A DNA stretch of 64,000 bases from Acidovorax sp. Root219 (lineage in GTDB: Bacteria; Pseudomonadota; Gammaproteobacteria; Burkholderiales; Burkholderiaceae_C), in assembly GCF_001428665.1 (NCBI RefSeq), contig NZ_LMIJ01000014.1, forward strand, positions 371,646 to 435,645, given 5' to 3'. Positions 1 to 7,822 of this stretch are shown piece after piece. Both the position numbers and the translations under genes were made by a program. The notes under the pieces were generated by a model. It was not told the DNA's origin, searched no databases, and saw only the letters and a list, made by a program, of their open reading frames with translations. Position 1 is the first letter of the stretch; each line of letters opens with the position of its first letter.

Positions 1-167
1 CCCAGCGGGTCGTTGGCGGCAGAGGCGGCTTCAACCTGGATGTCCATGCCGTACTCTAAGCCGGCCTGGACGAATAATCAATAAACACCGACCTTTCATC
101 ATTGGCATGCCTGCCCGTGGACGAGACACTGGACGCCTGTTTGTTCCACAACCCCTTGGAGTTCCAC

Positions 168-1064
168 ATGTCAGACATCGCAGTAATGGGTGCCACCGGC
201 CACACGGGCAGCGTGATTGCCCGCAATCTCTTTGCGCTGGGCCACCGCGTGCGCGCCATGGGCCGCTCGGCCGAGCGGCTCGACGCCTTGCGCCAGCAAG
301 GTGCGCAGGTGATCGTGGGCGACTGTGCCGACCCGGCCTACCTCACCCGCGCCTTCGAAGGCGCCGACGCCGTGTACGCCATGATGCCCTTCGACCCCAC
401 GGCCCCCGGCTTCATGGAACTGCAGCGCGCGCAAGGCTGGGCCATCGCGGAGGCACTGCAGGCAGCCCGCGTGCCCCATGTGGTGGCGCTCAGCAGCCTG
501 GGAGCAGACCAGCCCACTGGCACCGGTGTACTGACCAGTCTGTACGAGCAGGAGCAGCGCCTGCGCACGCTGCAGCAAAGCCATGTGCTGATGCTGCGCC
601 CTGCCATGTTCTTCGAAGGCCTGTTCAACCTGCTGCCCGGCGTGAAGTACGGCGGCAGCCTGGCCGATGCCTTCGCGCCCGGCTTGGCCATCCCCATGAT
701 CGCCACGCGCGACATTGCCGATGCCGCCACTGGGGCACTGGACCAGCGCGGCTGGACCGGCCACAGCGTGCGCGAGCTGCTGGGGCCCGGGGACCTGAGC
801 CACGACCAGCTTGCAGCCTTCGTGGGCGGGGTGATCGGCCAGCCGGCGCTGGCCTACCAGCAGTTGTCCTACGACGACGCCGCCCAAGGCATGGCCGCAG
901 CCGGCATTGCGCCGGACCTGGCCCGATTGCTCACCGAGATGGCGCGCGGCCTTAACGAGGGGCGCGTGCACTCTCTGGAAGGTCGCAGCGCGCGCAATAC
1001 CACCGCCACCCCGCTGCAATCCCTGGCCCCGGCGCTCAAGGAAGCGTACGAGGCCCTGCCCTAA
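168..1064 (+). CDS. NmrA-like NAD(P)-binding reductase
   Basis: This 298-residue protein is an atypical short-chain dehydrogenase of the NmrA/HSCARG type. The N-terminus carries the Rossmann motif GATGHTG (residues 8-14), followed by an RAMGRS segment that should discriminate NADPH. There is no classical YxxxK catalytic pair, so it may act as a quinone reductase or an NADPH-sensing regulator; substrate unknown. I start it at ATG 168, where the Rossmann strand begins directly (MSDIAVMGATG); an in-frame start at 102 would add 22 residues of no family character. It stands alone, converging on the operon that ends at 1116. A second protein of the same superfamily lies at 60219-61073. The family is sure, the role is not. 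Confidence 0.82.
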   Translation: MSDIAVMGATGHTGSVIARNLFALGHRVRAMGRSAERLDALRQQGAQVIVGDCADPAYLTRAFEGADAVYAMMPFDPTAPGFMELQRAQGWAIAEALQAARVPHVVALSSLGADQPTGTGVLTSLYEQEQRLRTLQQSHVLMLRPAMFFEGLFNLLPGVKYGGSLADAFAPGLAIPMIATRDIADAATGALDQRGWTGHSVRELLGPGDLSHDQLAAFVGGVIGQPALAYQQLSYDDAAQGMAAAGIAPDLARLLTEMARGLNEGRVHSLEGRSARNTTATPLQSLAPALKEAYEALP

Positions 1065-1115
1065 AAAGAAAGAGAAGGCTGTCACCCATATACCGCCAGG
1101 GGGTGCTTCATTTCA

Positions 1116-2090
1116 TCAACCCAAAGCCGTATCCAGCACCATCATGATCACAAAGCCCAGCATCAGCCCACCGGTCGCCCAGGCCTCATGCCCCTTGCGG
1201 TGCGATTCGGGGATGATCTCGTGGCTGATCACGAACAGCATGGCGCCGGCGGCAAAGCCCAGGCCCCAGGGCAGCAGGCTCACCGAGTAGCTGACCACGG
1301 CGGCACCGACCACCGCGCCGATGGGCTCCACCAGGCCCGAGGCCATGCCCAGCCCCACCGCCAACCAGCGCTTGTAGCCGGCGGCCAGCAGCGCCACGGC
1401 CACGACCAGGCCCTCGGGCACGTCCTGGATGGCGATGCCGGTGGTCAGCGCGCTGGCACGCATCGCGTCGCCGCTCGCATACCCCACGCCGATGGCCAGG
1501 CCCTCGGGCAGGTTGTGCAGCGCGATGGCGAACACGAACAGCCAGGTACGCCGCAGCGTGCGCGAGGTCTGGCCCTCCACGCCCTTGATGAAGTGCTCGT
1601 GCGGCAGCAGGCGCTCCATCAGCAGCAGCACCAGCGCACCCAGCAGGATGGCGGCACCCATGGTGCCGCCCGCCTCCCAGGCCCCTGCCCCGGCTGCGCG
1701 CGAGGCATTGATGCCCGGGATGATGAGCGAGAACGAGCAGGCCGCGAGCATCACCCCGGCGCCAAAGCCGAACATGGTGTCCTGCGTGCGCTCGGAAATG
1801 CGCTGCGACAGCATCACCGGCAAGGTGCCCAGGGCCGTGGCCAGGGCGGCAGCGCTGCCGCCCAGCAGGGCCGACAGCACCACCGGCTGGCCCGCAATCC
1901 ACTGCCAGATCTGCCAGGTGCCGACCACGCCCCCGGTGACCACGATGGCCAGCCCCAGCCACTGGCGCCAGTGCAAAGGCTGCTGGCGGGCAGCCGGGGT
2001 CAGGCCGGCCGGCAGCGCGGCATGGTCGGGGGATGGCGGGGGAACAACGGGCATGGTGTCGGCTCCGGGTGGCATCGGGTCAGGGTGCAA
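1116..2090 (-). CDS. ZIP family divalent metal transporter (GufA/ZupT-like)
   Basis: A 324-residue inner-membrane protein with about eight hydrophobic segments. It carries the ZIP signatures: HNLPEGLAIG in the fourth core helix and the matching VPEGLVVA in the fifth, whose His, Asn, Asp and Glu side chains form the metal site of the family. ZIP proteins import Zn, Fe or Mn into the cytoplasm; the metal cannot be read from sequence. The N-terminal 40 residues are proline-rich and lie before the first helix, so a start at the internal Met-13 is possible. It begins only 18 bases after the Mn superoxide dismutase stop on the same strand and probably shares the Fur-controlled promoter near 3345. 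That context favours Mn or Fe uptake. Confidence 0.88.
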   Translation of the reverse strand: MHPDPMPPGADTMPVVPPPSPDHAALPAGLTPAARQQPLHWRQWLGLAIVVTGGVVGTWQIWQWIAGQPVVLSALLGGSAAALATALGTLPVMLSQRISERTQDTMFGFGAGVMLAACSFSLIIPGINASRAAGAGAWEAGGTMGAAILLGALVLLLMERLLPHEHFIKGVEGQTSRTLRRTWLFVFAIALHNLPEGLAIGVGYASGDAMRASALTTGIAIQDVPEGLVVAVALLAAGYKRWLAVGLGMASGLVEPIGAVVGAAVVSYSVSLLPWGLGFAAGAMLFVISHEIIPESHRKGHEAWATGGLMLGFVIMMVLDTALG

Positions 2091-2108
2091 GGCGCAGTGC
2101 CGGTCGGC

Positions 2109-2732
2109 TCAGCCGCGCGCCAGGGCGTAGCGGCGTGCCACCTCGGCCCAGTCCACTACGTTATAGAACGCCGCGATGTACTCGGGGCGGCGATTTTGGT
2201 ACTGCAGGTAGTAGGCGTGTTCCCACACGTCCAGGCCCAGGATGGGGGTGTTGCCCGACAGCAGGCCGGCCATCAGCGGGCTGTCCTGGTTGCCCGAGCT
2301 CTCCACGACCAGTTGGCCGGCGCTGGTCACCGACAGCCAGGCCCAGCCGCTGCCAAAGCGCGTGAGCGCCGCCTTGGTGAAGGCCTCCTTGAACGCATCG
2401 AAGCCGCCCAGCTCGGTGGCAATGGCCGCCGCCAGTTCGCCCTGCGGCTCGCCGCCGCCTGTGGGGGACATCACGGCCCAGAACAGGCTGTGGTTGGCAT
2501 GGCCGCCGCCGTTGTTGCGTACGGGGCCCTGCAGGTTCTCGGGCAGTTGCACCAGCCCCGCCACCAGCTCGTCGATCGGCAGACCGGCATGGGGCGTGCC
2601 TTCCAGCGCGGCGTTCAGGTTGTTGATGTAGGTCTGGTGGTGCTTGGTGTGGTGGATCTCCATCGTGCGGGCATCGATATGGGGTTCCAGCGCATCGTAG
2701 GCATAGGGCAAGGCGGGCAGCGAATAGGGCAT
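2109..2732 (-). CDS. sodA: Superoxide dismutase, Mn type
   Basis: A 207-residue cytosolic superoxide dismutase of the Fe/Mn family, converting superoxide to hydrogen peroxide and oxygen. The four metal ligands are visible as His27, His81, Asp168 (in LDVWEH) and His172. The manganese type is indicated by the [11 protein letters not shown] block and by Gln149 in NQDSPL, where iron enzymes carry a different arrangement. It is the middle gene of a leftward set: a small unknown protein ends 37 bases upstream and a ZIP transporter starts 18 bases downstream. The Fur-type box upstream of the first gene suggests expression when iron is short, an iron-sparing logic described for sodA of Pseudomonas. 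No signal peptide is seen. Confidence 0.95.
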   Translation of the reverse strand: MPYSLPALPYAYDALEPHIDARTMEIHHTKHHQTYINNLNAALEGTPHAGLPIDELVAGLVQLPENLQGPVRNNGGGHANHSLFWAVMSPTGGGEPQGELAAAIATELGGFDAFKEAFTKAALTRFGSGWAWLSVTSAGQLVVESSGNQDSPLMAGLLSGNTPILGLDVWEHAYYLQYQNRRPEYIAAFYNVVDWAEVARRYALARG

Positions 2733-2769
2733 GGGGTCCTTTCAGGGGTGGGGAAGAATAAGAAAAAGC

Positions 2770-3270
2770 TCAGTGGGCAGCGCCTTGCAGCACGCCCGAA
2801 GCAGCGGCCAGCACGGCGCTGATGTCGGGGTGCGCGCCATGCGCCTGCACATGGCGCAACAAGGCGGCGTGGGTTTCACGGCTGTGGCGCCATGCGGCCT
2901 GCTGCAGCGCAGCGCCCCGGCTGCCATCGGCCATCAGGCCCAGCAGCGTGGCGTGTACGCTGCACAGCAGTTGCGCGCACTCCTCCAGTGCGCCGGCCTC
3001 GACCTGCAGGTCGGCGAGGTTCAGGTGCGAGACCACCAGGGCGGCAATGCAGTCGTCCTCGCGGCCGGCCGGGGGCTCCTGGGCAATGCGCAGGGCAATG
3101 ACCAGAGCCTGCTGCTGGTAAGCCAGCGCCATGACGGGCTGGCCCATGCGCAGCGCGGCATTGGCGCGCTGCAGCGTGCGCTCCCAATGGGCCAGCGTGG
3201 CGGGCTCGGGCGCCAGGGCGTCGCGGGCAGTGTTGGCGGTCGAAAGGCTGGCTGCGTGGCGCAGGTCCAT
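2770..3270 (-). CDS. Hypothetical protein, first gene of the sodA operon (OrfX-like position)
   Basis: A 166-residue soluble, alanine- and leucine-rich, probably all-helical protein of unknown function. I start it at ATG 3270 (MDLRHAASL) because AGGAG lies about eight bases upstream; a TTG at 3327 would add 19 residues but would fall beside the predicted -10 element. It is the first gene after the Fur-box promoter and is followed by sodA after 37 bases. In Pseudomonas a small protein called OrfX occupies the same place in the fumC-orfX-sodA operon; the similarity here is in position and size, and I cannot claim homology. The helical pattern, with repeated short hydrophobic stretches, could be TPR-like. 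Confidence 0.7.
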   Translation of the reverse strand: MDLRHAASLSTANTARDALAPEPATLAHWERTLQRANAALRMGQPVMALAYQQQALVIALRIAQEPPAGREDDCIAALVVSHLNLADLQVEAGALEECAQLLCSVHATLLGLMADGSRGAALQQAAWRHSRETHAALLRHVQAHGAHPDISAVLAAASGVLQGAAH

Positions 3271-3330
3271 GGCAATGCTCCTGGTGGGAGCCTTTTGCGG
3301 TGGACGGGGCGTAGCGTACTCAGGCAATTA

Positions 3331-3360
3331 AATGATATGCATTCTCATTCGTATTGTCTA
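3331..3360 (-). promoter_or_regulatory. Sigma-70 promoter overlapped by a Fur box
   Basis: Read on the minus strand there is a -35-like TAGACA (3355-3360), a 17-base spacer and a -10-like TATCAT (3332-3337), each matching five of six consensus bases. The 19-base stretch at 3331-3349 (AATGATATGCATTCTCATT on the plus strand) is an imperfect inverted repeat matching 11 of the 14 defined positions of the Fur 7-1-7 consensus, and lies across the spacer and -10. It sits about 60 bases before the first gene of the sodA operon. Inference: Fe-Fur represses this operon when iron is plentiful. Confidence 0.72.
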
Positions 3361-4105
3361 GTGAGGAGGCTTTGGGGGTCCGTGGGCGTGAACTCGGAAG
3401 CCTGCATCCGACGCAAGATCAGCGGAAGACAAGCTGAAGGGAATTGAGATAAACCAACCAAAAACGCGACAAATGGGATTTTCGGGAACGTGGCGGGGAT
3501 GGAGTGGGACAGGCCCGGTGTAATGGCGGCAACGATTGTCGCCAACCGCTCAGCCGACTCGGGCAGGGTCGAAAAGGTCGTGCAGGGTGTCCGCTGCCAG
3601 CTTGGTGTGAATGCGGGTGATCAGCTTGCGCATGCCGCTGACGGTCATGTCGTACTGGCGGGCCAGTTCGTCATAGTTGTCGCCCAGAAACTTGCTCCAA
3701 ATTTCCAGTTCAAGGCGCACCAGCTAGCAGCAGGTCTTTGGGGGAAGGAAATGATCTGCCCGCCCCAGTGCTTCGCCCTCAGTCGACGGCAGCGTGATCC
3801 ACGCCGAGCAAACGCAAGTAGCGGCCACCTAGTCCAAATGGGGGAGGCAGGCCCCAAATCCCCATCCTTTGTTCACAATGGCTGTAACAAAGGAGATACA
3901 AATTGATCGAATGGGCTTGGATGCAGCGTCTGGTCGAAGGCTTGAAGTCGCAGGCATATCTGAAGAATTGGGGCGATGGTGCAGTTGGCTGCGTCCAAGG
4001 CAACGTCATAGTGGTGGACCTGATCCTGCCGATGCGTAGCTGCTGCGGCACCTGCCACACACTGAGCGCAGGCTCAAACAAACATCAAAAACGAAGGAGG
4101 GACGT
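3361..4105. other. Gene-poor left part of the accessory island
   Basis: This 745-base stretch holds no intact recognisable gene. It contains a broken Mor-like helix-turn-helix fragment on the minus strand (3550-3720). A short plus-strand frame at 3878-4039 (ATG, 53 codons) has no preceding ribosome site and no recognisable motif, so I do not call it. Composition is less GC-rich than the genes on either side. It reads as debris from a prophage or island boundary. Confidence 0.55.
3550..3720 (-). pseudogene. Truncated Mor-type phage transcription activator (C-terminal HTH)
   Basis: On the minus strand a frame of 56 codons runs from an in-frame TAG (3724-3726) to TGA at 3550. Its translation contains DNYDELARQYDMTVSGMRKL, the pattern of the helix-turn-helix in the Mor/C family of Mu-like phages, where a tyrosine or histidine precedes a DELARxY helix. 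The N-terminal dimerisation half of Mor (normally 120-130 residues in all) is missing and the frame upstream is closed, so this looks like a 3' remnant. A holin-like gene at 7408 is a second possible phage trace. The family assignment is by motif memory and is tentative. Confidence 0.45.
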
Positions 4106-4705
4106 ATGAACAAGGGAACGAGCGCTACCACTATCGCTGCGCTGGCAGCGGGTCTCGCGCTGTCCGCAGCACTGGCAGGCTGCGACCCGAAACAGCCGCA
4201 AGCCGCTCAAACAGCTCCGCTGCCTGTGGCGGACGTCTCCACCCCTGACAGGGCACTCAAGTCCTACTGGGCCCAGATCGACTGGCTGACTGCGTCGGAC
4301 CATGCCCTCAAACGCCATAACCGAGCTGGTGATTCTTTCCAGCAGGGAACAGCGGGCCTGTCGAAGGTGGCGACCGCGCAGCTCGTAAGCGACGTGAAGT
4401 TTGAACAACCGCTCTACACCTACTCGCGCGAGATCTCCGAGGCCAAGGTCGAAACGGACTCGCGGGCGATAGTCGTCACTAAGATTCGCAACAGTACGCC
4501 GCTGCCACCTGGGACCACGTTGACTGCCGCCGACACAAAGCGCCGGGAGGAAGGTGACCAGTACAAGTATGTGATGGAGAAGCAGCAAGAGGCCTGGAAG
4601 GTGGCCGAGATCTGGCGCTGGAGCTCCTACGGCTCCACGTATGAAAAGGTGCAGCCGATTGAGGGCTCCGTTCCGCCAATTTATGTGACGTTCGGCGGGT
4701 ACTGA
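4106..4705 (+). CDS. Putative lipoprotein of unknown function
   Basis: A 199-residue protein with a clear lipoprotein signal: positively charged start, a hydrophobic alanine/leucine stretch (residues 9-26) and the lipobox LAGC with Cys27. It should be anchored in a membrane facing the periplasm. The mature part has a proline-rich linker and then a compact domain ending in VAEIWRWSSYG and a Gly-Gly-Tyr C-terminus; I recognise no named family, though the size would fit an NTF2- or DUF-type periplasmic domain. AGGAGG lies seven bases before the ATG, the best ribosome site in this island. It is followed by a small frame overlapping its stop and then the zinc-ribbon/nuclease gene. GC is intermediate between the island and the core genome. 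Confidence 0.72.
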   Translation: MNKGTSATTIAALAAGLALSAALAGCDPKQPQAAQTAPLPVADVSTPDRALKSYWAQIDWLTASDHALKRHNRAGDSFQQGTAGLSKVATAQLVSDVKFEQPLYTYSREISEAKVETDSRAIVVTKIRNSTPLPPGTTLTAADTKRREEGDQYKYVMEKQQEAWKVAEIWRWSSYGSTYEKVQPIEGSVPPIYVTFGGY

Positions 4706-4860
4706 TGGGGCCCGGTTCGTGGCGCGGTTGCTGTTTCCGGTTGCCTGCGGCGTGTGCCTGGCAGATTGGCGGCACGCGAGCGATCTACGGCACGCTCAAA
4801 GCCAACGCGCGCCATCCCACGCAGGAAGAGAGCCACAAGGCTGAGTTCGAATACATCTAG
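4705..4860 (+). CDS. Small unrecognised reading frame overlapping the lipoprotein stop
   Basis: A 51-codon frame begins with an ATG whose A is the last base of the lipoprotein TGA, a coupling typical of translationally linked genes. The C-terminal half, which contains GGTRAIYGTLKANARHPTQE, looks like ordinary coding sequence. The first half, with several Cys, Trp and Arg residues, looks frame-shifted, so this may be the tail of a decayed gene. No function is assigned. It ends 48 bases before the 779-residue protein. Confidence 0.3.
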   Translation: MGPGSWRGCCFRLPAACAWQIGGTRAIYGTLKANARHPTQEESHKAEFEYI

Positions 4861-4908
4861 AACGCAGCCAGCCAGCTTAAGCCGCACCGAGGTGCATTAA
4901 GGATATGA

Positions 4909-7248
4909 ATGGAATCGGTTCGGGTCAATATCGCCTATAGGCCGCTGCGCATTTGTTGGGCAATAAGAGCCGGGGACAAAGAGGGCTTTCGAAAGGCCGT
5001 GCGTCACTCGCACGCACTATGGGGGGGACGCTTCAATCCGATTGTGATTGTTGACCGCGAGCCTGACGCGACGCTAATCGTTGAGCTCTTCCGCCCTGAC
5101 ATCATCCTCCCCGTCGGCGACTCCGATGAGGTGCAAACCTTTGCGAAGAAGTTCCCGCATCTGATCAACCCTTTCCATCAAGACGAACTTTTCGTGGGGT
5201 CTGGGTCTGAGGACACTCGCGCCCATGTGCTCGACATCCAAAACACCCTTCAATATCTGCATCACCGACCTGAGTGGAAGGAATGGAAAGATAGGGGATT
5301 TCGACTCTATCGATGGGAAGAATACGATGCACTCGCAGACATTTTTTTGATGCAGTTTGGTAGCTACCCTCAAGACGTAGAAATCAACTACTGGAAGATG
5401 GTGAAAGAGTCCACTGACGCCCAAGAGTACGACCTTCACGACGGCGACGAACTGCCCTCAGACATCTTTGACCATCCGACCATTGCTTCTTTTTCAAGGT
5501 ATGGTTTGGAGCGGCACTACAGCTCTCATTTCAGTGGGCACCGTCCGGGATTCTTTCTCGGCGATTCGAATAATCTCGATGATCTTGTCGCATGCTGGAA
5601 CTTGAGGGCTGGCGATGAGAGCCTGTGGTTTGTAGACCTTAATCACATCGACAGATACAAGGCCATTGTTCCAAACTTTAGAAAATTGGCGCGCGCACTT
5701 CTTTCCTATCGAAGCGCCGAAGGTGGCTCAGCTGGTATCGCTATTTGGTCACGGGAGGGCAGCCCCGTCGACGTGGATACGGAAGCAATCAAAGTCAGCT
5801 TAGGTGATGGGCCCTGGCTGTACTGCACTGCAGGCTCGGCTTCGTGGAATGGACTCAATATACAGCCTCCTATGATGCATCTCGGGGAAGTGAACACTCT
5901 TGGTGTGTTGACGAAGGCAGCATCAGGAAAGCCAAAGGTTTCATTTGGCTTCACCGAGAAACCGTACTCTGGGGACATCTGGTTCGGGACGCAGCATCTT
6001 GTGGCATCTCTCTCATTCGGAGCAGGCTTCCGCGACGACGCGACAGACTATACGTTAGCCCCTCCGTTTGTACCTGAGCTGAACGAGTACTGCGCGCGTG
6101 CAATGCTGTTTGGCTATGCCAACCTTCGGCTCGAATCACAGCGGATTGCGGTGATCATTGACGCCTTCGATACCGACGAGACCATCTATCCGCTGCCTGT
6201 AGCGCCTCTGATTGAGAAAATTTTCGATCTAGTAGGCTTTGAGTCGAAGCTTAGTTCAGGCGGGCTTATCACTCGGCAATTGATCAATCAACTGGGGGGC
6301 GTGTCAGGCGCCATCGTTTTTAAAATCCCAGGCGTTAGGCGTCTTCTCAAGACCTACCGCCCCACAACTGCCTTCACCAAAAAATCTGCCGTACAGCTGA
6401 TTGGAGCAAAAGAACCAGGAAAGAATGGAAGCAGCTTCGCAGATCATGAATATCTCCATCTTGGTCCCAGGCCGCCAAGAACAAAACTCCGGGCGCCAGA
6501 TGTTTTTTCGCACCTGGTTGAAAAGGGGCTTTTCCGAGTAGGCGCTGAGCTGATCTGTACAAATTGTCAGATGCCCAGTTGGACGTCATTGGAGCAGCTT
6601 CGACAGAAGATCGATTGTGAAATGTGTGGTCAGCAGTTCGATGCGACCAAACAGTTGGTCAATGAAGAATGGCACTACCGACGTTCTGGAGTCTTGGGCG
6701 CCGAACGGAACGCGCAGGGCGCCGTTGCAGTAGCCATGACCCTCCAGCAGTTGGACACCAACCTAGATTCCGCATACCTACTTTCGCCATCTCTGGAACT
6801 AACCAGGAAAAACGGGGGGAAGGAACCGTTTTGCGAGGTGGATTTTGTTTGGATTGTTGCTAGACCTTTCCCCAAGAAAACGACCGTTATTCTGGCTGAA
6901 TGCAAGGATGAAGGATTAGCATCAGCAAGGTCAGGAGATGGCGGCACGATCAACCAGAAGGACATAGAAAGCCTGAAAGCCGTTGCAGACGCGTTCCCTA
7001 CAGATCGGTTCGATACATTCGTCTTGCTAGCCAAGTTATGTCCATTCACAGCCCAGGAAATCGAACTTGCCAAGTCGCTTAACGGACCCTACAGGCGCAG
7101 GGCCATCCTTCTCAGCGACAGAGAGCTGGAACCCTATCAACTTTACGATCGCACCGCCTTGTTATTCAACATCGCAGCCCGCGTGCGTGAGGCAGAGGAC
7201 CTGGCCCTTGCAACAGAGTCGATTTTTTTTAACCCTCAACCGAAGTGA
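4909..7248 (+). CDS. Large unrecognised protein with zinc ribbon and PD-(D/E)XK-type nuclease motif; candidate defence gene
   Basis: A 779-residue soluble protein with no family I can name. Residues 8-70 alternate strand and helix (PLRICWAI, HALWGGRFNPIVIVD, FRPDIILPVGD) like a small Rossmann-type domain. Residues 200-500 are a long alpha/beta region without a recognisable motif. A zinc ribbon follows with Cys550, Cys553, Cys570 and Cys573. After it, EVDF (Glu643, Asp645) and ILAECK (Glu664, Lys666) give the E-x-D ... E-x-K spacing of PD-(D/E)XK nucleases, followed by an INQKDIESLK helix as often seen after the catalytic Lys. AAGG lies upstream of the ATG. The gene is AT-richer than its surroundings, with codons such as AGA, ATA and TTA that the core genes avoid, and sits between phage-like remnants. 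I infer a nucleic-acid-cleaving defence protein acting alone; it could instead be a mobile-element protein. Confidence 0.75.
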   Translation: MESVRVNIAYRPLRICWAIRAGDKEGFRKAVRHSHALWGGRFNPIVIVDREPDATLIVELFRPDIILPVGDSDEVQTFAKKFPHLINPFHQDELFVGSGSEDTRAHVLDIQNTLQYLHHRPEWKEWKDRGFRLYRWEEYDALADIFLMQFGSYPQDVEINYWKMVKESTDAQEYDLHDGDELPSDIFDHPTIASFSRYGLERHYSSHFSGHRPGFFLGDSNNLDDLVACWNLRAGDESLWFVDLNHIDRYKAIVPNFRKLARALLSYRSAEGGSAGIAIWSREGSPVDVDTEAIKVSLGDGPWLYCTAGSASWNGLNIQPPMMHLGEVNTLGVLTKAASGKPKVSFGFTEKPYSGDIWFGTQHLVASLSFGAGFRDDATDYTLAPPFVPELNEYCARAMLFGYANLRLESQRIAVIIDAFDTDETIYPLPVAPLIEKIFDLVGFESKLSSGGLITRQLINQLGGVSGAIVFKIPGVRRLLKTYRPTTAFTKKSAVQLIGAKEPGKNGSSFADHEYLHLGPRPPRTKLRAPDVFSHLVEKGLFRVGAELICTNCQMPSWTSLEQLRQKIDCEMCGQQFDATKQLVNEEWHYRRSGVLGAERNAQGAVAVAMTLQQLDTNLDSAYLLSPSLELTRKNGGKEPFCEVDFVWIVARPFPKKTTVILAECKDEGLASARSGDGGTINQKDIESLKAVADAFPTDRFDTFVLLAKLCPFTAQEIELAKSLNGPYRRRAILLSDRELEPYQLYDRTALLFNIAARVREAEDLALATESIFFNPQPK

Positions 7249-7407
7249 GACTCCTTAGCCGTACCTAACCGATCCGAGATGCGCCGCTGTAGCGCAGTTG
7301 GTTGAATAGTTCCCTCGTCCACAAGACGCCCCAGTCCCTCCTACAGACACTGATGGCTCACCCCTCGCGGGGTCTGTTCCACCACTGTCCTGCCCTTGGA
7401 GGGGCCC

Positions 7408-7683
7408 ATGCAACTCAGAGACTCCGTTCCCGCCTGGCTGCGCGCCCCGCGCACGTCCACTTGGCTCGTCCCGGCGCTGGTGCTGATCGCGGTCATCGCC
7501 CCGCAGAAGTTCGGGCTCACGATCTACAAGGCCTCGCTGGTCTCGCTGGCCGCCGTCATGGCCTACTGGGTCGACCGCGCCCTGTTCCCCTGCACACGGC
7601 GCGACGGCTACCTGGCGCGCGACTGGCGGCTCGGCTCCAGTGAGCCCACTGGCGGAAACAGGCCCGACGTCATTAACAGGTAG
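7408..7683 (+). CDS. Holin-like small membrane protein, possibly truncated prophage remnant
   Basis: A 91-residue protein with two hydrophobic segments (about residues 14-33 and 36-52) followed by a charged tail containing YLARDWRLGS. The topology and the Leu-Val-Pro-rich first helix resemble putative holins of Mu-like and Burkholderiales phages, which perforate the inner membrane to release endolysin. I use ATG 7408 with GGAGGGG directly before it; an in-frame TTG at 7396 is unlikely. In relatives I recall, the region after the DWR motif is longer, so the C-terminus may have been cut by a frameshift or rearrangement. No endolysin follows. Confidence 0.5.
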   Translation: MQLRDSVPAWLRAPRTSTWLVPALVLIAVIAPQKFGLTIYKASLVSLAAVMAYWVDRALFPCTRRDGYLARDWRLGSSEPTGGNRPDVINR

Positions 7684-7822
7684 TAACATTCAAACCTAGA
7701 AATGAAGCCGGGCCGGGGCATGGACACCCATCCGGTAGGCAGGGTACGGCCGATTGCCCACTGCCCCAAAACACGCCAGCATCGACCCTCATTGCAAGGC
7801 CCCTGCCCTCACCGCCGCACCC

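Noticed and set aside
1..47. Possible start of a leftward gene at the left edge (ATG at 47, reading MDIQVEAASAANDPL)
   Set aside because: Only 15 codons lie in the window, there is no clear ribosome site, and no family can be judged.
3878..4039. 53-codon plus-strand frame starting MAVTKEIQIDRMG
   Set aside because: No ribosome site before the ATG, no recognisable motif, and an odd Trp/Arg-rich end; likely chance in decayed DNA.
7283..7360. Complete tRNA gene
   Set aside because: Only the first 20 or so bases look like a tRNA; no anticodon arm, T-arm or 3' acceptor strand can be folded.
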